A stretch of 64,000 nucleotides of DNA from Dryocosmus kuriphilus (GCA_038277395.1 CM076189.1:79907421-79971420); one strand, 5' to 3'; shown: positions 21,553 to 32,562, counted from the stretch's first letter. Numbers and translations: made by a program. The notes: a model not told the origin generated them from the sequence alone.

Positions 21553-22667
21553 TGTGAACCGCCTGGTAAGTGCCAATCGCAGGAAAGTTAGACACCGTCT
21601 TTTTCACGGGGTTGGACATAGCCACTAGTCAACCTGTACACATCGTGGCAAGGATGCTTTCCCTTCATGTCGTCGGAACAGCAGAGCTGAGTGAAGGTGT
21701 AGGTCGCTAGAATAGCTCTAGTGCCGCAGACGCGCGCATCCCCACCCCTCGACTCTGCCCTTCCACCGACAGTCAAGTGCGAAGCCTGTGAGGACTGCTG
21801 CTTATAAGGCGGTGCACGAGCGCAAACCGTCAGATCTCCTTGGCGCCTTTGAGCTTCTCGGTCCGCCTAGGAGCCCAATGCAGCTTCGAGCTTCTCGGTC
21901 GCAGTTTAGGCGCAACTTCGAGCTTCTCGGTTGTTAGCCTAAGTAAACAGTCTATAAGGTGTGCAAAGAACGCAGCCTCTAAAGATGGTGGTGAGTTTTC
22001 CTTCGATACCTTAACGTTAGCTCAGGTAGGCGGTATACTAGCTACCGCGACAAGGCGTCTCGAGTCACCTCGGTGCTAGCTTTACCCTTTCCTTCCCCTG
22101 TCGATAGCCGGCATTCTGGCTATCACGCGTCACACATGGATCACTAGGTATCTCCTTCTAAACATTCCTTGAGCGTTCCGGATAATGCTCATGTCAGGTA
22201 GGCGGTAAGCTGGCTACCGCGACAAGGCTTCTCGAGTCATCTCGGAGCTACTCTTACCCCTCTTTCTCCCCCAGCCCGATAGCCGGCATACTGGTCATCA
22301 CTCGTATACGCCGGGCCACTAGGCGTCTCCGTCCCAAAAAATTCTTAAATTGACAGCCGGCATACTGGCTGTGTCCTTCCTTAGGCGTTTCCAGTAGCAT
22401 AAAATCACTCCCCTTCACTTTCAATCCGATTTAAAGGCACCCCGTCGTGAGCCTGCTCCAACACCCTCTCAAACCACCCGCGTCGCGATTAGCTTGCATA
22501 CTGGCTAACTCTGCCAACCGTATCTCCTTCTCTGATCCGCGACGCCTTGCGTTAACGACATTTCTGCATCGTACCTTCACAGATGCTTTGTACCTCTCGC
22601 ACTCTCACCTACGGTGCAAACCGCCACAAGATCTTACCTTCACCGCAAAGCAAGGTACCGATACCCA
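21553..22667 (+). mobile_element. Solo LTR, 1,115 bp
   Basis: Begins TGTGAACCGCC and ends GATACCCA, with the TCTTTAA direct repeat on both sides. It is GC-richer than its surroundings and has a promoter-like CTTATAAGG at 21801. Three short copies of CTTCGAGCTTCTCGGT-type sequence follow at 21845-21930, and a longer internal duplication starts at 22023 and 22195 (AGGTAGGCGGTA...CTACCGCGACAAGGC). GATAGCCGGCAT-type words recur at 22100, 22273 and 22352. No protein is encoded, as expected for an LTR left by recombination between the two ends of a retrotransposon. Confidence 0.65.
21801..21810 (+). promoter_or_regulatory. TATA-like box of the solo LTR
   Basis: CTTATAAGGC lies about 250 bp inside the LTR, a plausible U3 promoter position. 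Transcription would start about 30 bp downstream, near 21830. Confidence 0.45.
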
Positions 22668-22674
22668 TCTTTAA

Positions 22675-23753
22675 AGATAAGGACCTAAATACACATATAT
22701 AGATGAATATATATATTCCCCAAGTAGGTCGTACTAGGTTTGAACATCGATTTAATTTTTAAAACTACTGCTTTGAGTTTATTAAAGTTTCCAAATTTCA
22801 GATTACACAATTTAATGTTAAAAAATTCAAAATTTTATTTTATTTTTTCTACTCTTTCTTGTGCCATATGGAAAACCTTGATGATTACTTTCAGGAATGA
22901 ATGAACAATTCAAAACCGAAGGTATTAAGTAAATATTTTGGAGAACATATGTACGCAATGTTTGTGATAATTAATAATTATAATAATCTTTTACACCTAC
23001 ATTTAAAATGAGCGGAAAACACGAATGTTAGAAATATAATATTCGTAAAAATCCTCATTTTTCTAAACTGATACGTTGATAAAATGACGAAGACTAATTT
23101 TTTTTTAGGAACGACGTGCCTCTGTTAATGTGTACTAAATTTACTGTCATTTATTACTTTTATCTGATAATGAAACATTAATTGTTCTCTACAAAAACTT
23201 ATATTTATATTATATTTTTCAGATTTTGAAATCTTTCATATTTGCGAGATTTGTTACACACTACCTTGAGAAATTCAGAACTATTAAAGATTAAAATCAA
23301 CTCAATTAATAAAAAATTAATATTTGTTTACAGCAACTTCTTTTAAATTCTCAAGTTTTTGACATCCAGTTGATTTCAACAGGTTTTTTATCTATTTAAA
23401 TTATCGTTATTTATTCAGTCTAACATAATAAAAAAGTTAATTTTCTTTATTTTTGAATTTTTTTAAGCTAATTCTAGAAATTCTTAGAAATTAGATTATA
23501 TTTTAATTCTTAAGATTAATTAACAGAAAGCAAAATTTGAAGCTTTTCAGAAGACATTTTTAGAAATTTCGGAACTTAGAATTTTGGAAACTTTTACACA
23601 GTCTTTTATATTTCAAGATTTTTAGAAATTTAGAGACGAAAAGTTTTAAAAATATTTTCTAAATTTTTTATTTCATTAAATTAACGAACGTTTAATTATA
23701 TTAACTCGACCAAAAAAAATAATATTTTTTATTTTAAACATTTTTTTAGACGA
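22675..23753. other. AT-rich DNA, nothing recognised
   Basis: Long A and T runs, no stable open frame and no clear repeat order. Confidence 0.5.
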
Positions 23754-24058
23754 TTTTTTTTTTTTTGGTGGAGGAGGAGGTGGAAATCCTATTGACGGAC
23801 TGAGTGTGGGACTCGGCCTAAGCGGCCCCTACCAACTAAAACCGACTCCTCCCCTGGCGCTAAGACTATAAGTCCATTGTGCCTGCTTTTCCCATCCCAG
23901 ACCTCTTCGTAAAGCCCAGAATGTCGCCCGAATTTGTCGTTGAAATGTGCCCGGGTTTCATTAAATGATCCCCGAGGATTTCTTTCCGAAGTCCAGCTAC
24001 TGCCGATCATTGGCATAGACTGTGTAGAGATGTCTCGTCATCTCTACCGCATTTCCTG
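23754..24058 (-). mobile_element. 3' end of a LINE with poly(A) tail
   Basis: On the minus strand the segment ends in an A run (T run at 23754-23766). Before it come AGGGGAGGAGTCGGTTTTAG, TTGGTAGGGGCCGC and ATTTCCACCTCCTCCTCC. This order resembles the 3' untranslated ends of R1/I/Jockey-type LINEs in insects, as I remember them. It is probably the tail of the fragment at 25199-25450, the two being separated by the TIR element. Confidence 0.5.
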
Positions 24059-25139
24059 CACTGTAAGAAAAATTTGTGGTAAATTTTCCATACATGCATT
24101 GGAAGTAATTAACCCATACAAGGATGGAAATATTCCCATACCTCAGTTTGGAAAAATTTCCATACATGGATTGGAGTTTTCCCGCACAAGGATGGACACG
24201 TTCCCATACCTCAGTATCGTAAAGTTTCCATACATGGATGGGACTTTTCCAACAAATGGGTGGCATTTTTGGCATATCCCAGTATCGAAAAATTTGCATA
24301 CGTAGATCGGGGTTTTCCCACACCCTGAATTTTTAGAAGGGGTAAATTAAAGACAGAAGTCAGATTTACAGATAAAATATAATTTTAAGTAAAATATAAT
24401 GTACAAAGTGATATATAGTACAACTTCTATAAGAATTTAACAATTGACAGACAATCAAACTTGAGAAATAAAATCCGCTTCCATTCCTATGCTTTCCAAC
24501 AATATCTGGACCTGAGGATTCACCGTATGGATGTTCCTCTTATTCCTCCCTCCCTTTTGGCTCCCCTTAGAGCTGATTGTTTGGAATACCTTGGAAAAAT
24601 TAAAAAAAGAATGATTACGTTTGCAAATCATGTTATATTTGCGTTCATCAAAGTTTGACGCTTATTGTGTACATAACAAATATATATATGAAATTAGCTT
24701 CCCCCGTATTACAAGAATTTTGTTCCTCTTATTTCTTCCTCCTACTTTTACTCCAAAGGTATAGTTGCACTCACTTTTATTTTACTCGAAATGCCACTTT
24801 TCTTTCTGTCACAATACCAAAAGTTACATAAAATCACTGGAAATATTATGCATTAGTCGTTTGACGCCATGACTACATTAGAACCACTCTCTTCGTTCTG
24901 CTTCACTCACCATGGCTACAGCACATGCGCGCTTCACTCGGGTGCGCCTGCGACAGCTGCGCATCAGCATTCCATACTTGTATGGAAGTTTTACCGTGCA
25001 GATGTATGGGAATCTCGAAAGGTGTTGAAAATTTTCGCGCTACTACCGGAAAATTTCCATTCTGGTATGGGATATTCAAAAGTATGTAAAAATTTCAATA
25101 TTCTTGTATGGGAAATTTACGAATATTTCTTACAGCGTG
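24059..25139. mobile_element. TIR element of about 1.1 kb, noncoding
   Basis: Left end CACTGTAAGAAAAATTTG and right end (complement) CACGCTGTAAGAAATATTCG are inverted. Both are followed inward by several copies of a CCATAC...GGATGGGA...TTTTCC word with a spacing near 28 bp (24090-24310 and 24970-25120). No transposase is visible, so it would be a non-autonomous DNA element. The superfamily and exact target duplication are not clear. Confidence 0.5.
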
Positions 25140-25198
25140 CACTCTGTTGTTGGATTACGTCCCTTCTGGTGCATGTGAAAAGGTCAGTCCCTGTGGTT

Positions 25199-25450
25199 TC
25201 AGAACCTTAGAACTTTCTGTCTCCCTGTTCAAGAGTGTCTATGGAGCCCTTCTTCCTCTTACCCGCATGACGAGCAAGAGGAGTTGCTCCAGATGAAGTC
25301 CGTTGTTCCAAGACCTCTTGTGAGGAGCCCTGGATGCTCGATAATTCTTCCTTTCGCTACTTGGGAGCCGCTTCCTTTGAAGCCGTCCCCTTTTCAGCCG
25401 TCGCCTTTGACCAGTCACTTTTTGGCGATGCACAGTGGTCCAGAGTAAAA
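25199..25450 (-). pseudogene. Coding remnant, probably LINE-derived
   Basis: The minus-strand frame ending in TAA at 25207-25209 reads like protein for about 75 codons: ASPKSDWSKATAEKGTASK, then one TAG, then RKEELSSIQGSSQEVLEQ and a tail ending EQGDRKF. It is Ser/Lys/Glu-rich and low in hydrophobics. Because a LINE-type 3' end follows on the same strand beyond the TIR element, it may be the end of a LINE ORF. No family is recognised. Confidence 0.3.
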
Positions 25451-26077
25451 TACGAGTAAGCTGGCCAAAAGTAAAAAAATGTAATTGAGTAAAGGAAAGT
25501 TTTGAGTATGTATTATTACAAGGGGGCCTATTCAACGTGCTACACCACAGAGAAAGTTAGGTAGCTCAGCTACTCAAACATGTGGGTCATTCACAATCGA
25601 GCCCTGCTGGAGTGTATCTCAATGCGCTATATTAGTTCAATTTACTCTACGAGTGATTGCTAGAAAAATTATCGGGGTGATAGTTTCCAAATCGGTGTGA
25701 TGGAGAGGGATCCTGTAGGTATGTAGAATAATTCTCTGCTTGGAAATCCTAAATTATGGTATTTTTTGAGATATAAAAAAGACGTTCAATAAGCACCTGT
25801 ATAATGTAAACATTTATCGATTCGATCTGTAGAAATCATTGAGATAGTTGTCATCTCAGAAGATCCCAGGCTGTTGTAATATTTCCATTTCAAATATTGC
25901 CATAACGAAAAGAAATCTCCAAAGAAAGGTTGCTCCTTTCTGCTACTTTGGCTGTGACATGACATTTCTTCATCGCGCGCGTCTTTCTTTTGTCATACAA
26001 CAGGTTTAGCCTACAATGGTTGGGCGCCCGTGCGTTTATACATGCCGTTCTCTTGAAAAAGTTCTCAATCTTTATAC
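25451..26077. other. Unassigned DNA
   Basis: Intermediate composition; no gene or repeat structure recognised. Confidence 0.4.
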
Positions 26078-26750
26078 AGGGTGTTTATTTCCAACGCATG
26101 AAGTGTTTATATTCGTGAATTCAAGAAATGACCTCGAACTAAGTGATGCAATATAGGAACGAAAATCTCGATACTTGCAATATCGATATATCATGAAGGT
26201 AAATATCGATATCACTGATATATTGGCGAAAATTTCCGATATATCGACATTAAAGTGTTTTCAATTAAAAATAATATTAAATAGTTCAGGTGTTTAATTT
26301 AATTCAAAGCTAAAATAAATTATTTTCTTTAATTTAATGGATTTAAAACGAGTGCTGTAACGGTGCTTTCAGATCGTGGATAAAAAACCCTTCCATTTTA
26401 CAATTTCATTGAATAAAGAAATAATATGTCGAACACAATTTTGGAAAAATTTTGTAATTGCATTACTTTTTTAAGCTGTTTTTTAAGCATATTACACAAT
26501 TTTCCAAAATTTTGCTCGACAAAGGATTCCACGTAAATGTTAAATATTAATCAGAAAGAAAATCAGTTTTGGGAAAAATATTGATATTCCATATCGAATA
26601 TTAGAATGAAAATACGGATAGAAAGTATAGATGCATCATAATGTATGTATCGATGTTTTCGATGGTTCGATATCGATAATGCATCACTACTCGAACGAAG
26701 CTACTTAATATGTATTGATAACCTTTGTATTACATTGCAGTACCCTGTAT
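26078..26750. mobile_element. Short TACAGGGTG-ended MITE, interrupted
   Basis: TACAGGGTGTTTATTTCC near 26078 and TACCCTGTATT near 26741 are inverted ends typical of Tc1/mariner-related MITEs. Without the hAT-like insertion the element would be only about 120 bp. Confidence 0.4.
26140..26689. mobile_element. hAT-like MITE, 550 bp
   Basis: Inverted ends TAAGTGATGCAATA and (complement) TAGTGATGCATTATCG, with the direct repeat CTCGAAC at 26133-26139 and 26690-26696. A 7-8 bp duplication and TA(A)GTGATGC ends fit the hAT superfamily. Both terminal regions are rich in ATCGATAT words. No coding sequence. Confidence 0.65.
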
Positions 26751-27339
26751 TGTGAAATGCACTGATAAAGAAATTTATGAAGTGGTGGAAAGAAATTTCG
26801 AAATGGAACTCGACTCGCAGATTTTGGTTTTAGAAAGACATTCTAATCAAAAGACACGCGTCCTTGCAGGATACATCCTGATTCCATAATCTGCTTGAAG
26901 AAGTTGCTGCGAAAATTTAGAACAAAATGGGAAGAGTCGTGCAGAATCAAATATAAATTTCTTTAGAAAAATGAAGAATGTTTGAATATTTACACAATCA
27001 TTGCAGTGAGTATCTTATAATGGTAGTTACATATATTGTTCATTTGCAATATGCGAAGACCAAATATGTATTCATAACAGAAAATTGTTAAAGCAGAAAA
27101 TGCGCACGTGAAAATTCGAACATTTTTAATTTTCAAATGAGAAATGCGAGATTCAGAAAGTATTTATTGAAAAATTGTAAAGCCAGAAAGGTTTTATTGC
27201 GAGATTAAACTATTTATGATTTTTGATTTGAAAGTTTGATTTTCTAGAGTAGCAAATTGTTGCAAATTTTACTTCAAAGTAAAAGATCTAATAACTCCAT
27301 AGTTCAATAATAAACTTTAAATACCGTTACGTTCAAACA
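26751..27339. other. AT-rich DNA, nothing recognised
   Basis: No supported feature. Confidence 0.5.
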
Positions 27340-28373
27340 GTGTACAAAATTTCGCATTCGCGTTGTAGATTTCTTATGAAGCTGAACAGCTGGTCAGCAA
27401 ATCTTCAACAGAATCAAATAAGTTGCATCGAGATCCAGCAGAATTCGACGCTTCAAGTGACTGGAGCAAACGTCGATAAAATAGAGGAACTGCGTGCATC
27501 TTACTGTGTATCAGAGGTGGCATGCACCACATGAATGAGTTTTCGTGCATCTGGCGCCTCTCAGGCTTCAAGTGTTATTCATGATGTGACCACGAAATCT
27601 CCTACGCGAGCTTGTAGGTACCAAGCGGCTCTCAAAGCGTCTCAGAAAACACCTCCGTGTGAGATATCCACCAATTTTGCTCTAAATTTGATTATCTCGC
27701 GTAAAATGATGAAAGAAACATACAACTTGATGAGAAACTTGACAAATCTTAACCGCGGTACGTCAATCTGTCCATCGTACAATAAAATCTTAGCTGAAAA
27801 ACGTCGCTGTTATCCTGATTCATCTGCTATAACTGTAACAAAAAAAAGCGCTGAAATGAAGTTGCAATCTCTGCTAGATCACATTTCTTCTAGGCTTTTG
27901 CAAGCCACATTTTAATATATGAAGGAGTTATATCCGCAAAATTTCGAACAGTTGCAATCAATTTCAAAGTGCTGGTGTGATGGTTCTTCGAATCAAGAAT
28001 ACAAACAAAAGTTTAACGAGAAAGGCAGTAGTGATGCCAATGTTTTTTTCACTTGAACTGTACCTTTGTAGCTCTCAGTTGTCAATGACAATCAGGAAGA
28101 TATTGTTTTGTAGCAAAATCCATGGCCCTTGTCGTCGCGATTCTGTAGACCGATTAGGATGCAATTTCTCAAAGAAATCGCTAACAGTACTCGCGAAGAG
28201 CGAAAGTATATTGAAAAACAAATTCGTTCTTTTTTGCCATTCTATAAGGTTTTTAGTGGAAAAAAATATTGAAATAGAATATAAACTGGTTTTCTCAATG
28301 ACTGATAGAAAAGTGAAAATTGCAATCACAGAAGCAGACTCGTCAATGGATTGTTACATTTTCAAGGCAACAT
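27340..28373 (+). pseudogene. Multicopy insect protein family, 5' half (broken)
   Basis: Protein-like segments in shifting frames: NFALNLIISRKMMKETYNLM with a nearby CPSYNKILAEKRRCYPDSSA (about 27670-27830), KLQSLLDHISSRLL (27860-27905), WPLSSRFCRPIRMQFLKEIA (28120-28190), then a frame ending CYIFKAT at 28373. The order PSYN-I---K--CYP, LQ-LLDH, SRFCRPI-QF matches a large family of uncharacterised, probably transposon-derived proteins in insects and Hydra that I know from memory. Several stops and frameshifts make it a pseudogene. It continues at 30315 after the LINE insertion. Confidence 0.6.
28364..28373. repeat. 10-bp target duplication of the deleted LINE, left
   Basis: AAGGCAACAT here and at 30305-30314. 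Removing one copy with the element rejoins the pseudogene reading frame. Confidence 0.75.
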
Positions 28374-28471
28374 TAACCCTCCCTGGGGATCGCACAAACT
28401 TGTAGTTGGTGGGAGGGCTCAGGGATCCAATAGGACGAGCAACCTAAAGTAGGTGAACCACAGGGACTGTA

Positions 28472-29764
28472 CTACATGGTAAGAGATGTCCCGAGCCTCA
28501 CACAGAGATGTCGCCACTAGGATTAAACCATGTATGTCTTCGTTGAGAACCAGCCTTTAGGCAGCACCACTTTGAGGTTCGTGGCATTGCGTACATTAGT
28601 TTTCGAATAACAGCTAATTGTGTCAGACAAGCTTTGGTTCCTCGCGAACGATGGAAAGAGACGAGTTTCGGGTTAAAATAAAACATTGTTTTTTAATGGG
28701 AAAAAACACCGTCCAGGCCAAGGTCTGGTTAGATAAATGCTATCCAACATCCGCACCATCAACTGCAACCGTAAAACGCTGGTTTGCGGACTTCAAACGT
28801 GGTCGTACCAGCACCGATGATGCTCAGCGCAGTGGACGGCCCTCTGAGGTCACCACACCGAAAAACATAAAAAAAATCCATTTGATCATTTTGAATGATC
28901 GGAAAGCGAAGTTGCGTGAAATAGCAGAGGCCGTTGATATATCGATAGAATGCTTTAGCAACATTTTGCATGAATATTTGGGGATGAAAAAGCTGATCAC
29001 AAAATGGGTGCCGCGCTTGCTCACACCGGACCAGAAGCAGCACCGTGTTGAAGATTCCGAGCGTAATTTGGCCTTGTTCCAAAGAAACAAAAAGGACTTT
29101 TTGCGTCGATTCGTGACGATGGACGAATCCTGGATTCATTATTGCACTCCTGAGTCCAACAGACAGTCTGCAGAGTGGCCGGAAGCAGGTAGCAGCCGTC
29201 CGAAGCGTCCAAAGACGCAAAAGTCGGCCCGGAATGTTATGGCAAGTGTTTTTTGGGATGCAAGAGGAATAATCATGATTGAATATTTGGAAAAGGGAAA
29301 AACCATCACAGGTGACACCTACTTTGCTCAACTGGATCGTTTAAACAAAGAAATTAAAAAAAACGGCCGCACATGGCAGGGAAGAAAGTGCTGTACCACC
29401 ACGACAACGCACCAGCACATTCATCGATGAAAACGACGGCCTAACTGAGCGAATTGCACTACCATTTGGTTAAGCGTCCTCCGTATTCACCAGATTTGGT
29501 CCCCAGCGACTACCATTTGTTCCCAAACTTGAAAAGGTTTCTTCGGGGAAAGAAATTTTCGTCGAATGCTGAAGTTATGGCCGAAACAGAGGCGTATTTT
29601 GAAGGTCTCGGTAAATCATTTTTTTCGAAAGGTATCGAAATGTTGGAGGACCGCTGGAATAAGTGCATTACTTTAAATGGAGAGTACACCGAAGAATAAA
29701 AAAGGTTTTAAGGTAAAAAATTAATTTTTTCTTTGTGAGGCTCGGGACTTCTCTTACCATGTAG
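28472..29764 (+). mobile_element. Mariner element (irritans-like), 1,293 bp
   Basis: About 31-bp inverted ends, CTACATGGTAAGAGATGTCC and (complement) CTACATGGTAAGAGAAGTCC, each flanked by TA (28470-28471 and 29765-29766), the normal mariner target duplication. It encodes one transposase on the plus strand. The length is that of a full mariner. Only one frameshift and one stop are seen, so it is relatively young. Confidence 0.93.
28651..29699 (+). pseudogene. Mariner transposase, DD34D, one frameshift and one stop
   Basis: ATG at 28651. The N-terminal helix-turn-helix region starts MERDEFRVKIKHCFLMGKN; WVPRLLTPDQK follows near 29010. The catalytic triad is visible as TMDESWIHY (29118), HHDNAPAH (29398) and VPSDYH (29502), with 34 residues between the last two Asp residues. 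The frame shifts by one base near 29380-29390, and a TAA at 29439-29441 interrupts the downstream part. It ends LNGEYTEE and TAA. The protein would cut and paste the element at TA sites; as written it is inactive. Confidence 0.92.
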
Positions 29765-30102
29765 TATTGCGAGATACGGCTGCTCTGGGGAACTGGGGGT
29801 TCCTGTCTGCGGGTCCCTGACCAAGAAGCGATCCTTTCAGGGGGTAATGACAAAGCCTCCTGGAATATCGATGGCGGAAGTCCTCATGCTCCCAAGCTAA
29901 GATGTGATCGCCGTGTCGAAGGCTGAATGGCACCAGGGTTACCAAATCCCTGAATGCTCCGGGTTGCCCCCTCAATTGAGACGGGCATGGCGGAGTTTGA
30001 GGGAGGTGTCGAAACGGAGACTTAGGGATACTAGGTCTAATCCCTTAATATTACTGCTGGGAGCAGTCCTTTAAATCCCCAGCTTCTCACGTGGAGTCCA
30101 AT

Positions 30103-30240
30103 ATGGCGAACACAGAAAACAAAATAAATGAGGATCTCCCTGGGGGATCTTCATTTAATTCATCGCGATTGGGGGACGGCCCCTCAGCAATGAAGAACAC
30201 AACAGCTGTAGATAGCAGTATCTCAACTCTTGTCAGCTAG
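30103..30240 (+). CDS. LINE ORF1 start, truncated by deletion
   Basis: MANTENKINEDLPGG opens the frame; 45 codons precede TAG at 30238-30240. The inverted copy at 32105 opens with MANTENTSNK, which supports this as the authentic ORF1 start of the family. No domain is left. Confidence 0.45.
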   Translation: MANTENKINEDLPGGSSFNSSRLGDGPSAMKNTTAVDSSISTLVS

Positions 30241-30314
30241 AATCGGACACTATTCGAACTGGGGTGTCTTATGCAAGATTTCCCCTCCTCCAAACATCTA
30301 AAAAAAGGCAACAT

Positions 30315-31161
30315 CAAATCTATTTAACAATATAGACTTCGTTTCAGAAGAAAAAGTCAATGCCGAGAATTTGTTTTGTTATATCATCGTCACTTTCGTG
30401 GATTCCGATGATGGAATGGTTTCTTTACTTAGTATACGAATGCTGTGATGAAACTGAAAAAAGGTGGCAGGCTCGTCCTGCAGAACAAAAAAAAAAAGGT
30501 AGCTGATCGTGGACAACAAATTCAAAATGATTTCAAGCAATTGTACGGTTTGCGAGTCCATATTCCGAAACCTGGATCCGTTACGAAGAATGGCGGGAAC
30601 ACCGCTAGACGTTTTTTTGAAAATGTGTCGTCAACTGCGAAAATTTTGTTGGTGGACGAGGAATTAATAGCGAAAAGCATGGTACAGTTACAGGCAATTT
30701 CAACCGGGCTTAGAATGGATAAAGAGAAATTCAAAGTATACTGATTAAATCATGCAAAGCGATACATTGAATTGTACCCTTGGTACCCAATGCGAGCTTC
30801 AGTAAATGTTATTCCCATTCATGGTTACGCTATAATTGAAGCATCTCCATTAACAATTGGGCAGTTATCCGAAGATGCACAAGAAGCCCGTAACAAAGAC
30901 GTAAGACGTTATCGCAAAAACTTTACTCGAAAGTAATCTCGAGAAAAGGCAATGCAAGATGTCTTGCACCGACTTCTTGCATCTTCGGATCCCATCACCT
31001 TGAGTTTACAAAATTATGAATTCAAAGTCGGTAATCCAATGCCGCCCGAAGTCTCTGATCTTTTAGGTCAAATATCTACATCTTCGAAATTCAGTATTGA
31101 TGTAAAAAGTTATAGCGCAGCTACTGATGACGAAGAAAGCTTGTCCGATTATGATTTCTAA
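30315..31161 (+). pseudogene. Multicopy insect protein family, 3' half (broken)
   Basis: Continues the 27340-28373 pseudogene in phase after the LINE (SNLFNNIDFVSEEKVNAEN). Then KRWQARPAEQ, a shift in an A run near 30490, IQNDFKQLYGLRVHIPKPGS, NGGNTARRFFENVSS (30590-30640), LYPWYPMRASVNVIPIHGYA, LSEDAQEARNKDVRRYRKNF, a TAA, and LHRLLASSDPITLSLQNYE. The C-terminus is acidic (DDEESLSDYDF) and ends in TAA at 31159-31161. NDGNTARRFF, WYPMP-S-H and LSEEAQEARNKD are hallmarks of the same uncharacterised family. Downstream to 31410 nothing is recognised. Confidence 0.65.
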
Positions 31162-31409
31162 TGATTTATCTAATGCACATGTGTGCAGATTTCATACACG
31201 ATAATAATAATTTATAAGAACTATTATTTTTGTATTTCTTTGAATATATGTGATTTTAATTATTCAATTAATGTTAATTTTACAGCATTATTCTGTTCGT
31301 TTCATTTTAAATTCAACATGCGTTCCATAATCAGCAACCGTGAAAAACCCGAGTACCTAAAAAATTTCCAAATCACGTCAATATTCAAATGAATTTTCGG
31401 CTACTTGTT

Positions 31410-31980
31410 AACCGCGATTACACTTTCCGCAAATGAAACCTCAGTTTCTATTCAGCGACGTCGAAAACCCCTTATACCACATTTGAAGTAAATCCAATAT
31501 TTACTTAGTATAGTTGTCCACCATATTGGATCCGCCATTTTGCTTTCGATATTTTTGAAACCGGATTCGTAATCAGTAGCCTTGAGGACCCCCTTATGCT
31601 GACGTTTTTAAAATTCCAATATTTATTTAGCATACTCGTCCGGAATATAGGATCGGCCATTTCTTTTTTGAAATTTTTGACACCGGATACGTATTCAGTA
31701 CCCTCGAAAACTCTCTTACACTAATTTTTTTAAAAATCAATATTTAGGATACACGTCCGCCATATTGAATCCGACATTTAAAAAATTTTTTTGACATTAG
31801 ATTCGTAATCAGCGCCATCTAAAACTCCCTTGTACTAATCTTAAGAAAAATCCAATAATTATTTAGCATACTTGTCCGCCATTTTATATCCGCTATTTTG
31901 TTTTTGAAATTTTTGACAACAGATTCTTAATCAGCGACCACAAAAACCCGACAGTAACTGAATTTGACCCGTTTTGTGAA
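31410..31980. repeat. Tandem repeat, about 120-bp unit (TTCGTAATCAGCG type)
   Basis: Five diverged units marked by TTCGTAATCAG-like sequence near 31442, 31562, 31685, 31799 and 31921. Each is followed by AAAAC(C/T)CCCTTATAC-like and TCCGCCAT-like words. Single units recur at about 20140-20200 and 54180-54320, so the unit is dispersed in the genome. Confidence 0.75.
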
Positions 31981-32035
31981 TATTTTATAGTTTTGGCCGG
32001 CAGTTTTTGACTTTGGACCACTTTGCGATGTGTTT

Positions 32036-32562
32036 ACTAAATAAATAAATAAAGTCCCTGAGAGGGGCCCTTATTTTTATTACTTGTGTTTTCTGTGTTC
32101 GCCATATTGGGCCCCACGTGAGAAGCTGGGGATTTAAAGGACTGCTCCCTGCAGAGTCCCACTTACAGGGAGAGGGTCTGAATACTAAGGGTATCGACCT
32201 GGTGTCCCTAAGCTTCCGTTTCGACATCTCCTTTAAAATCCGCCATGCCCGTCTCAATTGAGGGGGCAAACCGGAGCATTCAAGGAATTGGCAACCCTAG
32301 TGCCATTAAGCTTCCGACACGGCGATCACATCTTAGCTTGTGAGCATGAGGGCACGCGCCGACAATACTCCAGGAGGCTTTGTCAATACCCCCTGGAAGG
32401 ATCGCTTCTTTTCAGGGTTCCGTAGACCAGACACCGCCAGTTACCCGGAGCAGTCGTATCTCGCGATACAGTCCCTCCGGTTCACCTACTCTAGGTCGCT
32501 CGTCCGATTAGACCCCTAAGCCCTCCCACCAACTACAAGATCATGTGAGCCCAGGGAGGGTA
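32036..32562 (-). mobile_element. Second LINE 5' end, inverted relative to 28374
   Basis: The minus strand begins TACCCTCCCTGGG at 32562 and follows the leader at 28374-30102 closely (TTGTAGTTGGTGGGAGGG, AATTGAGACGGGCATGGCGG, CTTCTCACGTGG), reaching an ATG at 32105. It ends in a TTTATTTATTTATTTAG stretch near 32040. It keeps about 530 bp of leader and the first codons of ORF1 (MANTENTSNK). Confidence 0.75.

Larger units (their letters stand above)
28374..30304 (+). mobile_element. Internally deleted LINE with 5' leader, carrying a mariner
   Basis: Starts TAACCCTCCCTGGGG, has a GC-rich leader (28374-28469 and 29767-30102), the start of ORF1 (30103-30240), then a short 3' segment ending CATCTAAAAAA. 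AAGGCAACAT flanks both ends. The ORF1 remainder and all of ORF2 are missing, so it is an internal deletion rather than the usual 5' truncation. A second copy of the same leader lies inverted at 32036-32562. A mariner sits inside the leader. Confidence 0.65.

Noticed and set aside
23789..24323. Minus-strand frames of 75 and 108 codons
   Set aside because: The first lies in the LINE 3' untranslated tail; the second follows the CCATAC...GGATGG repeat units of the TIR element.
28374..32562. A single large TIR transposon with 530-bp arms
   Set aside because: The left copy has its own 10-bp duplication and poly(A)-like end, and the flanking pseudogene halves rejoin across it; the right copy is better read as an independent LINE 5' end.
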